Shown: positions 1 through 10,287 of the stretch, one piece after another
Position numbering within the stretch: position 1 is the first letter of the stretch
Layout of the letters: each line of letters opens with the position of its first letter
NCBI GenBank assembly: GCA_000310025.1
Contig: FN648729.1
Coordinates: 10,019-38,342 of the forward strand
Length of the DNA: 28,324 bases
Direction: 5' to 3'
From: Ectocarpus siliculosus
Lineage: Eukaryota > Sar > Phaeophyceae > Ectocarpales > Ectocarpaceae
The notes under the pieces: model-generated
Told to the model about the DNA's origin: nothing
Seen by the model: the letters and a program-made list of their open reading frames with translations, nothing else
Database searches by the model: none
Position numbers and translations under genes: made by a program

Positions 1-455
1 CGGGTTGTGCCCCGGGGGGAAAGGAAGGGGAAAGGTTTACCCTTTTTAGGGGGCTTAATTAACCTTTTGCCGGGGAAGTTTTTCCCGGCCCTTTTTAAAA
101 TTGGGTTCCCCCGGGGGGGGGGCCCCCAGTTTGGGGGGGGGGGGAAAAAATTTTAACGGGTTTTTTTTTTCCCCCCCCCGTTTTTGAAAGTGGGCCCTGG
201 GGGGTTTTAATTTTTCCTTTTTCCGGGGGGAGGGTTCCGGGGAAAAAAAAAAACAATTGGGGCCGCCTGCCCCCTTTTGGGGTGGGGGCCCGGGGGGCCC
301 GGTTCCCCCACCCAGGGGCCCCCCTTCGGGGGGGGGGGTGGGTCCTTCCCCGGGGCCTTTCCGGTTTGGCCCTTGGCCCCCCCCGGTTTAATAAAGCCCG
401 GAAAATTTGTTTTGGGGGGGCGCCCCCCCCCCCCCCCCCCCCATACCCCCCCATG
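1..455. other. Low-quality contig end (homopolymer-stretched sequence)
   Basis: This stretch consists of long runs of G, C, T and A (for example about 20 C at 423-442) with no codon structure. That pattern is typical of the unreliable tail of a dye-terminator read and not of genomic DNA. Normal-complexity sequence begins near 455. Open frames here are artefacts of low stop density. The 5' exons or promoter of the following gene may be hidden in or beyond it. Confidence 0.8.
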
Positions 456-465
456 GGTGAGGCAG

Positions 466-2117
466 ATGTTCACCGCTTACGACATGCTGGAGCAAGCGAG
501 GGACACCTACAAGCGACTCCTCCAAAAGGCAAGGACTAAATAGGACTCAACTCTGAGTCGAGAAGCCGCAGCGGTGGTCTACAGAGGGAGGATGATTGCA
601 GCTCGCAAAGAACTGCCTCTATCCTAGAAATTTTGACGCTGCCTGTATGGCTACTCGGTCTACCATGTGTACCGTCGTACCGTGGCGCATCGGTGCGCCC
701 CGGCCTGCTTCATTCCAACCGTGTGATGTGACGTTTTGCAAGCTATGCAGCTCACACAGGTGTCGTGTGTCTTTTTACTCGAACAGCCCAGCGAACCTCA
801 ACGAGCCAAGGGAATCACGAGTCTTTGTACAGTCTTACTCACAAGATGGTCGTCGTCGCGTGACGTTAGATAGATTTTTTAAGCGTAAGTTTCGTTCGCG
901 ACTCCATCCCCCGTCGTTTCCGTTGGCGCACTTTTCCCTACGCAGGACCCTAACGATGCGGTGCACCAGCTCGCCTACGGGGAACTGTGCGAGGCGCTCA
1001 ATGACGAAGAAGGCGCGAGAGACGCTTACGACGAGGCGTTACGCGTTGACCCGGGGATGGGCAAGGCCCACTTCCGGAAGGTGCGGACAGGCGCTCTTGT
1101 TGATGTTGTTCGTCAAAGTTTTGAACATGTTCTGCCAGCTGTAGTGGCGGTTGCTTTCGTCTTGAAATACTGTACCCCAAGAATCGTTCTGATTGGATGT
1201 CTTGTCTCGTTTGTTGTGGCCTGCCGTAAGCAGGCGCTACTTCTGACGGGGACGGGAGTAACGAACCAGGCGGCGCTGCACGCTTTCGGCCTGAACGCGG
1301 AAGAAGCGAAGCACCACCTGAGGGAGGCGGTGGCTTCCGGGGAGGAGGGGACGGCCATCTCCGCGGCGGAGGCGCTCAAGTGGTGTGAGATGGAGGTACG
1401 TTTTGTCTCTCGATATGCTTGCCTCCCCCGCACACGCCAGTTTGACCGAAAAGTCGCAACTTCTCGCCGAAAGCCGGGGGGTCGTCATCCCCCAACCCCC
1501 ATGCCACGCGGCAATGCCGCGCAGGTTGAACGTCTTGTACGCACTGTTGTGTTGCCGTTGGTCTCGTCGTCGTCGTCGTCGTTGTTGTTGTTGTTGTTGT
1601 TGTTGCGTTGTTGGTGTCCATGTTGATGTTGCTTGGGTTTGCTGCCGCTGCTGTTGCTACCTGTATAAGCTGGGCTCACGAGACGTTTGGGGCGCGTTCT
1701 TTCCCTTCCGCCGGAGGAATAAGCGTTACCGCTCATCTTGTAGCGGTCCCGTCTAAGCATGTTCCCGTTTGTTAATTTGTTGCTGAGGATGATCGTGGTG
1801 TTGGCATGATTCAGGAACGAGAGGTGCAAGAGTGGAGCAGAGCACTCCGAGAAGACCCACAAGAAACAAGAGAACGGCTTCCGGGAGAACGAAGAGACCG
1901 CCAAGGAGAAGGAGGAATTGGCACCGGAGGTGACAAGACCGGGCGTCGCAATGAGCCTGCAGGTGCAGGGGGAAAGCGAGAAGGGGCTGCGTCGGCGTGG
2001 GTGGAGGAGGCCGGGGGGTATCTGTCCCTCCCGGAGGTGGAGATTTCGGGTCCCGAAGAGTTCATGGAGGCGTTTGTCAACAAGAGCAAGCCCGCGGTTA
2101 TCAAGGTAACGACTAAC

Positions 2118-2150
<33 letters not shown>

Positions 2151-5100
2151 GTTGTCTTCACATTAAAACCGGTCCGGTCTCCGCTCAGTACCTGCTAGTG
2201 TCCGTACTACACTATACTATACTATAACAGTCCAACTGACGCGGACGCTTTCCGTGGTCACAAGCCAACTACCCCCAAAAGGGGCACACCCTTCTAGAAA
2301 TAATAAACAATAAGAAAAGGACCCCAGAAAGTTCCTCCAAGATTTTTTGTGGTGAAGTTTATAGCCTCATGACGCGGAAGGGCCACGAAGTATTTGCCGT
2401 CGGTGTTGCAGCTCCCACTCCGTGTTTTCTCGCCTCGGCGAGGGAAAGAACCCACCGCTAGTTTGACCTCGTAGTGCATCCCAAAGGGGAGCTGGTACAA
2501 TTCATGCTCCAAATGAAGGTCCCTGAGCTCAATTAGCGTACTCGACACATATAGCAGTCCCCGAATAAGGCTGAATTGGAAGTGCCAAGTGATTATTTGG
2601 CCGGCGTTGTACTGGGCACCCGGCACTGATGAGAGGTATCAGAGAAATTTTGCAACTGTTTCACTCGAGTTCGGCGGGCTTATGCAGGGGCCAATATGCG
2701 TATGTATCATTTCAACTTTTCTGGTGCTCTGGTCGTTTTTTCTCTGCTGGGATAGCGTTTTTTCTCGCACTTTCTTCTGCATGGCACGCAGAGGACCCGT
2801 CGGTACATTCCCCGTTACGTGCGGGGCTCGCGAGACACCGGTAGAGCGCGTTAGGGCCGCCTAAAGTCGCTGGGACTGGCTCTTTTTTCAGGGGGTGGGA
2901 ATCCGAACCATAAAAGCCTCCTCGAACGGCACGAAAACTGAAAACAGAACTTTTTTTTTTACCCCACGCCACGCGCCACGCGCCCACGCGCCCACACACC
3001 TGCTGCTGTGATTTGTTGTGCACACAGCCGCCACACGGCAACTGGCGCATGTGTACCCACAGCGGGGATCAAGACTCTTGATGCTCATGAGAACACACCA
3101 CGCGACACAGCAGTCCTCTCGCACAACTCTGGCAGCGGTAAATTTGTACATTTCAATTACGAAAAATCGAAAAAAAATCATCAAATATACAAGAAGTTTG
3201 GTACGATACAGTAGCAGTCTACATCTTCTACTGCTGTGACTGTTCTTGGGCACGTTGAGCATCTCTTTGACCCGTTGTTGTTGGTGTATGCGTGAAAAGG
3301 TCCCACAGACCATGGGAAACACGATGACACAAGAAGAGGAAGTGATCAAACGCAGCGGATTACAGCAGCAGTAGGGCCTGCAGCAACCCGCTATAATAGC
3401 CAAAACCCCTCACTCGCGTACAGGGGAAAGTCACGGCGGAAGAAAACAAAATACCCCGCACATACAAACAATACATATGTGTGATGCAAACTCCAGGCAA
3501 ATTATTAGTATGCAGGTTGCACGCAAGCCGGCACTACCGAACGTGTATGACGGCCAACCACGCGAACGCGATGGCGTCGATTGGCCACGTCCTCTTGCGT
3601 CGCCCCCGGGAGGCCAATCACCTACCTCCCGCAGGAGAACCTTGTACTGCTGTCCACACCACCTGCGTGGTGACCTACGTCTTGAGCACGGCGCATATTG
3701 CACCCGGTGGTGGTCCGATTCTCCCACTCTCGGCACGTACTGCTGTATTTCTACGGTGTGTAGTCGAGATACGTAATTGGTTGACCTTGATTGACCTTGA
3801 GTCAAGTTCCAGGTTCTTGGCTCTCAATGTCGGGGACAGGGGATCATTTTTTTCTTCAAGTGTCTTTCATGATGGACCTTCGGATTAGCTGTTTTGTGGA
3901 TCGGTTTGCTGAACCTAACCGTCTCAACGATGGAACGTCGTCCGTCTCAGCGGGATAAAAAAGCACGCGCGTAAGAATGTTTGCTTCCTTCCTGCTTTCG
4001 GTCCGTTTTCCCAGAACTTTCAGGATGGGTTTGCCCCTAAGGAAGCGTGGTCATGGACGGCGCTGTCGGAGAGGTTCGGGGACAGCATGGTACGAGTTAG
4101 CCTCAGCGAAACGGGAAGGTGCGGACAACACCCGACCCAAACATTGTTCAACCATACCCTTTAGAGTGCCCCTCCCCCCGCAACACGTGTTGTGCACACA
4201 CGGATGGTGCCGAGGACAACAAATCGGACGCCAGAGGGGGAAACTAAACAAAGCGTGTGGGATCGATGGGTTGCAGTCGGCACGGCCCGAGCATGGAGCC
4301 TGATGGTCGTCCCAGTGCCGCGAGAGTCAATCCCTCCTTCATTGTAGGTACAGTACTCATGTGGACCTAGATGAGAATCCGTCTGCAGTCCTGGGGTTTG
4401 CTCTCAACAATCCACGTTCGCGGCGTGTGAGTGCACCCCTGAACCCTCCCCCCCCCCCCCCCTCAGCAGTCCGCTCGTCGCTCCTGCGTACCGTTTGTCC
4501 AACAATTCACCGCCCGTCACCCCCCACCCCCCCTTTCCACGTCCGTCTCTGCACTCGATTCGGGGGCGACGCAGATTCGACGGGCCGGAACCGGGAGACA
4601 TGTGGGGGCTCGCCCCCGGGGACGAGGTGCTCGTGCGCCCCCCCGCGCACCTCGATGGCGTTTTCCGACTTCGTGCGGCTGCTGAGGCAGGAAGGGATCA
4701 AGGAAACGTTTTATCTCGAATACTTGGCCCTGCACCAGTACCTCGGCACTACAATGGCGGTGGGTACTGCAATAGATTCTGCTTTTTATGAACATGCTGC
4801 TCTCAGGCAGGTCGAATCCACCGAGAATGATAATACTATCGGCCCATTTTCCCCTGCGTCTGCTCGCCTCAAGTTCTTTATTCGCTCGGTTTCCGTTTTC
4901 CCCTGTGTCTGCTCGCCGCAAGTTCTTTTTTTCTCTCGTTTCCAGCCCGTCTCTGTCTTCTTTCCCCTCTTGCGCCCCCTTCTCCTGACTTCGCGTATGT
5001 ACCCCCCCCCCCCTCCGCTGACCGCATGCCTTACAATCGATCGCTTTTTTTATCTCTCCTGTGGCGTTGTCTGCGATGATCCTCGTGGTGTTTGCCATGT

Positions 5101-8100
5101 CCGTTCTGTGTGTGTGTGCACTGTTGCTCTTTTCGGCCGGCAGGAGATGGTCCCGCTACCCGCAGCTGCCTCTGAAAGCGGGCTCGAGCTCCTCCTCACC
5201 AACCTTTGGGTAGGAAAAGGTGGGTACTTACCTTACCTTCTCGAACCTTGGGGTTAGTAAAATTTACGTACCTTTACCATGAACCTTTGGCTAGGAAAAA
5301 AAAAATGTACGTGCGTGCGTGCGCGTGTTGCTAAGCGTGCGGGGGTCTTGCGGGCGTGGGTGTGTTTAATCTATCCAGCGGGGAGACCAAAGCCTCCACG
5401 GGCTCACGGCTGGATCACTGCGGTTTACCCGTGCTGCTCGGGTGTCCCTTTTTTGGCTTTTTTTGCCGAACGCGGCGCGCGGTGTGGCCGTGACCAACGA
5501 GCCGCTCGCAGGGAACGATTCCCCTCGCGATGGCCTACGGCGAGAGGCGCAGATATCACACACACCCCAGACCGATAGTTACACAACCAAGAGGGGGGAT
5601 GCGGACATAGCCCGAAAAAAGTACCGCGGAAAGCCCTCAACGAGATGTTTCTAAAACCACCAGTTTTTTGTGTTTTGTGTACAATGTTGGTTGTGGAGCA
5701 ATCGAGCTGCGAAAATCGGTCCTGCGGGGAGGGTGCCATCTCTCCGCCTCTTGCGGTAATCGGTGACTTTGAGAGCCTTCCTTCGTGTACTGTAGGTGGA
5801 GAGTTCGGGTCTCGGCAACATGTGTACTTTTCCGCATCCATCCCCGTTAATAGACAAAGCGCGCGTTCTTGACCACGTTCTCGAGGCGAAAGAGACCGCT
5901 GCACCCTTTTCTCGTTATTGAACGAGGGCGTGTAACGCATCCTCTGTGTGACCTAAGCTTGGAGATGTTCAGGTAGTAGAGAGGCAAGACGGAAAAACGT
6001 GTTTATGCTCAAAGTGGACGACTTCTCAACAAATGGGGGACTTTTTACTATTGTTGTGTTTCCCTGTCCCATGGCGGAGCGAAATGTCGAAAGACAAAAA
6101 CACATGGGATGGTATTTTACTGCCGGTAAGTCCTAATGCTCTCAATCCTCACGTTGTTGGGCTCTAAACCGTTTGCTCTGGTCCTACGGGACAACGAAAG
6201 GTAACGTCAGGTCTACTGCAACTCCTGACCCACGACGTCGACTGTGATGTTGGCAAGTGTCTCGCCGCTTTGCTCCGCTGTAGATAGCCGTTACGCATGC
6301 CCGCTCGTATACCGTGATTTGGACGAAAACTCGTCCTGCAACACACAATCTCTACACAAGTAGCGGTGCCATGCGGCAGGAGTCCTAGGAACGCAACACC
6401 TTTTTTAGCGACTCGCTGTTCACGATGACAAAACAGTACTTTGAAGCCGGCATCACACCATTTGACTCCAGAACAATATTATTATAGTTCAAGTGTAGCC
6501 TGTGTTTCGAACCCCACCACTAGGTTTTTCAGAAGCCGAAATCAAACCATTACCTCGCCAGCGTCGACTATTCTACCGATTTTTTATTTCGGCCTCTACA
6601 CGAATGAGCCTTTGATTCTCACCAATCGTCCATGTATACCCCCCCCCCCCCCCCCCGGTTCTCCCAATCCTTAAAAGGAGGAACGACGGCCGTCCTCCCC
6701 TACGACGACTACGAAAACCTCCTCTGCCAGGTTAGGGGCACGAAGGAGCTGGTGCTGTTCCCCCCCAAGGACCTGGAGAACCTGTACTACGTCGGCAGGA
6801 GGAAGGGCAAGCTCAAGTACCACTTCCCCGGAAAGTGGACGAGGTGTGTCAGTGCGCCTCTGCGCTTAAAGCTAGGGAGAGGTCAAGCACGGGGACCATT
6901 TTATCCCAGGATCAACGATGATTACAGAAACCCTTTTGCGTGATTAACTCCTTCCAGTACTTAACACACAGACCAACGGAACACATGCGCGTGCTCTTTC
7001 CTTCTTGAAGGGCCCTCCAACAGTCATGCCATGCCCCCCACACATGCACACACCTCCCCAGATCGGATCTCGTACCCCCAAGTACCACGAACAAGGTGGT
7101 ACAGCACGGTAATGTATTGTTGTGCACGTTGTCCCATGACATGACATGAATTGCACTTTTTTGGGAGGGAGGTAGTCGTCGTCGTGGTATCCAAACATTG
7201 CCGTTTTGCCCTCATACCGTGGAATATTCCGCGTCTCTTCGACGACGACGGGACGGAACAGAAACGTCTCGGGTTCCCACCGGCTGTGCGGCACTGTGAG
7301 GAGGTAGAAGGGGATGTGAAATATTTATTAAATGTTGAACATACTTGAGTTTGTGCGGTACTGCGGGATGGGACAGCAGCACAACGGTTCAAGCGACGCG
7401 GCCGGGGGTCACCCCCCCCTGTCTCTTCCTGGTTTGCCTTGGGACCCAACCCACCACAAATCAGGGCAGGCAGATTGGTAAGTAGAAATTACGGCTCTAA
7501 GACTTTAGACTAGGTCAAAGACTAGGTCAAATGTGACGGTGTTCCTTCCCTTCTGTCTGCTCATTCTTTCAAAGAAAATAGTCATACATCGGGGGATGTA
7601 TTTGTTACAGGGGCTGGCTGATGGTACGGGCCGTGTCGTGCTCGGCTGCTGCTCCCCCCTCCCTGTTGACCACCGCAACGTGGCCTGTGCTCGGTCTGAC
7701 TGAGTCGAACGCGCGCTTTTTCCTTGTTCAGAGACGAGCTGGATGGGCCGAACAAGGTGATCTTCAGCTCCTCCGTTCGGCTCGACGACCCCGACTTCGA
7801 ACGCCACCCAAGGTGCGCCGCTTGGGCGGGGCTACATAGCTGTGTGGCAAAGTGCATGCTGTTTCTCCGACAGACATCCACTCTTGCTACTAACGTTCCT
7901 CGAAACAGGCTCATCGATATCGAGGTCTTCTTCGGATTGAGGCCACCACCCACGAGATGATAAGAGCTCGTGGTGTTGCATGGATTTGTAGGTGCGCTTC
8001 GGGGTGGGTAGAGCCGTGCTATGGTCTCGGGGTCGCTGTTGATCAAAACCTGAACCTCGGGAAACTCTCCAGCTTGGATCCCAGGGAAGAGCATCCACTG

Positions 8101-8994
8101 GCCGATAGTAGTAGGTGCTTCAGATCTATCTGTGTTTGATTGTGCTTCGTCTGTAGCACTTGGACCGCTTGAGACCCACGCCAACTTTTTCTTTTTACCG
8201 CCGTCTTCGTGCCGCCCCCGTCCCTCCGCCTAGGTTGAAGCGTTGTCGGCCATACCGTGTGGTCTTACAGGAGGGAGATGTCCTCTACATGCCTGCCTTC
8301 TGGCACCACGAGGTAAGTGCTTCAGGTATTCCGCTATATTGTACACGGCAGCAAACAATAATACCGCGTCGATGGTCGTTGCGTTGGGTGGCGGTTTTGA
8401 TGCAATCGCTGGAGTAGTCCGCTTCATACGCTGAAGGAACTCTGATCGTACAAGTGGCTTTCATCATTATAATGGGGAATGTTTTATCACGCCATTTGCC
8501 GCGCGTTGCTTCCCAGGATGCTTTTTGTACAGGTGCTGTTTGGCTGCCAATTCTACCGTTTCTTTCGCGGCGTTCGCCTAGCCGCATACCCACCTGTGAT
8601 TGGAGGGATTCCGCCTGTCTCCATCCTCATGCAGCTCTGATTCAACTCTCGATATGTTGCCACCCCATGACGTCGACCTGTCCGCCCCTTATTTGCTCTA
8701 CTGTAGCCATCGTTGAGGGTGCATCCAATCCCTCCCCAGCCGAGTTATTAAACTTGGAAGATTAATCCCTACGGGTAGCTGGCGGTGCGGTCGATCTGCT
8801 GGGGGGTAAGCGTTGCTTCGTGTCGTGTGCTACCACCTTTGGTCTTGTTTTTTTTTTGTCAGGTCCGCTCGTACCCAGACGCTGAAGAGGGCAACGTGGC
8901 CGTCAACTTCTGGTTCCGAAACGTCACGAGTTTCGCCGAGGAGGAACGCGACGTGCTTGGCATCGGTGGCGAGCCGAGCCGGACCGAGCTCTGA
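466..8994 (+). CDS. TPR and JmjC (cupin-8) domain protein, 11 exons, 5' end uncertain
   Basis: Predicted Fe(II)/2-oxoglutarate oxygenase-fold protein with an N-terminal TPR region, about 490 residues from these exons. Exons: 466-528, 946-1080, 1234-1395, 1815-2105, 4015-4118, 4575-4759, 5144-5219, 6678-6843, 7732-7812, 8234-8312, 8863-8994 (TGA stop). Every junction keeps phase. Exons 1-3 give helical TPR repeats (LLQK|DPNDAVHQLAYGEL, then EALRVDPGMGKAHFRK). Exon 4 holds a charged linker and then the family segment FMEAFVNKSKPAVIK. Exons 6-11 carry the JmjC core: LLTNLWVGKGGTT, YDDYENLLCQVRGTKELVLF, VVLQEGDVLYMPAFWHHE and NVAVNFWFRNV. The distal metal-ligand His is present (WHHE), but the HxD position reads PYD, so catalysis is doubtful. 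Exon 6 is one base too long: seven C at 4638-4644 shift the frame between DEVLVRPP and RTSMAFSDFVRLL. Intron 1 starts with GC. Related JmjC proteins (JMJD7/HSPBAP1-like) are protein hydroxylases; the substrate here is unknown. ATG 466 follows an AG and may be internal. Confidence 0.85.
1564..1608. repeat. (TCG)n(TTG)n compound microsatellite in intron 3
   Basis: A run of TCG units passes directly into a run of TTG units. It lies in the intron 1396-1814 of the TPR-JmjC gene. The poly-Leu and poly-Asn frames it creates on either strand are not coding. Confidence 0.9.
2106..4014 (+). other. Long intron 4 of the TPR-JmjC gene, no gene seen
   Basis: This 1.9-kb intron separates the exon ending VIK (GTAACG donor) from the one beginning NFQDGF (TTTTCCCAG acceptor). 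Apart from the TTG tract and a few short direct repeats (ACTAT near 2210, TTGACCTTGA near 3781), I see no coding exon, RNA gene or transposon domain on either strand. Open frames here show no recognisable protein. Confidence 0.6.
2118..2149. repeat. (TTG)n microsatellite just after the exon 4 donor
   Basis: About ten TTG units begin 12 bases after the exon 4 splice donor (GTAACG at 2106). It is the second TTG tract in consecutive introns of this gene. Confidence 0.9.
5220..6677 (+). other. Intron 7 of the TPR-JmjC gene, with a duplicated donor segment and poly-C
   Basis: This 1.46-kb intron joins ...WVGKG to GTTAV in phase 1. Near its start the exon end AACCTTTGGGTAGGAAAA (5201) reappears at 5282 as AACCTTTGGCTAGGAAAA. 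A poly-C tract at about 6639-6657 lies just before the acceptor. I see no other coding content. Confidence 0.6.
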
Positions 8995-10287
8995 GAAGAT
9001 GTAAAGTCTCCCCATCCGCTTTTACCCGACGTTTGACACGAATGCCCGCGCGCGTGTGGATGAGGGGGGTCCGAAAATTGTTCTTTTGCTTACGCTTTTT
9101 TTTGTCGTTGTTCAACTTAGAATAGCTTGTTGCAGGGTGCGTGACGCGCGGCCGAGATCCTTTCTCCGTTGTCTTGTAGTCGCACGACCATTGAGTTCGT
9201 GCTAAGGCTGAGTCCTCGTCTCGCAATGGTTTGGAGCCAAAAGGCGAGATAGAATGTCGTTACTTATGGTAAGAAATTCAAATATCAATGACCTCCCGAA
9301 CGCACGGGAGACTGGAGACCGGGAGGAGAAAAAACCGAAAAATTAGTAGCGGAGGTGCAACGTAGAATTCAGAACGCGGATGCCAACGAACGTTGTCCCC
9401 AACAAGTCCGCGTTGGGTGGGTGAGAGGGTGGATGCAAGAGTGAAACTCTGTTCGCTCAGCGCTAGCGGCGGGAGCCGCCACCCCGCTGCTCCGACCTTC
9501 AATCGCCCGCCAAGTACCGAGGCACCAAAAAGCCAAAGTATACGGCGGTGGGAAGAGAGCACCTCAGGGGGTCGATTGTTTCTCTACTACCGAGCGTCCC
9601 TCATCTTGTCCACTCCTCTATTTAGACGGTTATGCGACCCGCCCCTATTTAGCAAGAGCTTTTCAGATACCACTCGCTCGATGTAGCGTCGATACTGTGG
9701 CAGTCTTCGCCACGGATTTGCTGGTGAGGCTCCGTCGTAAGTTGTGGATGCACCTGCTCTACTCTCCCGGAGATTGCATAATTTACGCCATACGATAGCA
9801 TCAACTCACGCCCGATTTTCAAAGCTCTCTTCTACGAATGCTCACCGAAACAATGGCGGCGTTGGAACCGCATCTCGCCGAGAGCCTTCCGACAGCGTAT
9901 CGTTTGATTTTTGGTATCCTCTTCGTCGTGGAGATGTCGAGGTTTTTGGAATCGCCCCCCAGGGGGTGTGGTATCTTGTGCAACCTTTACCGCACCTCGA
10001 GAGTTTACACGCTTCAGCACTGAGAACGGCAGCACTAATGTAATACGCAAATGCACCGATGGTTCGGAGGCCGGAGCTAGCTTTCGGCGTACCACGCTCC
10101 TTGTACTCCCCCCAAGATGTTCCCTACGGCGTGCTGTGCATCTCCCGAAAAAGCTCCCCACGTTGAGCACGAGTTTTCAACGGCCAGTCACGGCCTGCAG
10201 CGACAACAAAGTCAGTCGCTCTTCACGCTCTTCATGGTCAGACGACCCTCATGCTTCACTGCCGTGTAAGACTCCGTCGTCATACCG
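8995..10287. other. Intergenic region between two convergent genes
   Basis: It lies between the TGA of the plus-strand JmjC gene and the stop of the minus-strand gene, so it must contain both 3' untranslated regions and poly(A) sites. I see no recognisable coding segment, tRNA or repeat. Open frames up to about 110 codons occur on both strands without family signature. Confidence 0.6.

Noticed and set aside
95-543. Pro/Gly-rich open frames on both strands at the left end
   Set aside because: They lie in homopolymer-stretched low-quality sequence. Only the part after 466 joins the TPR exons.
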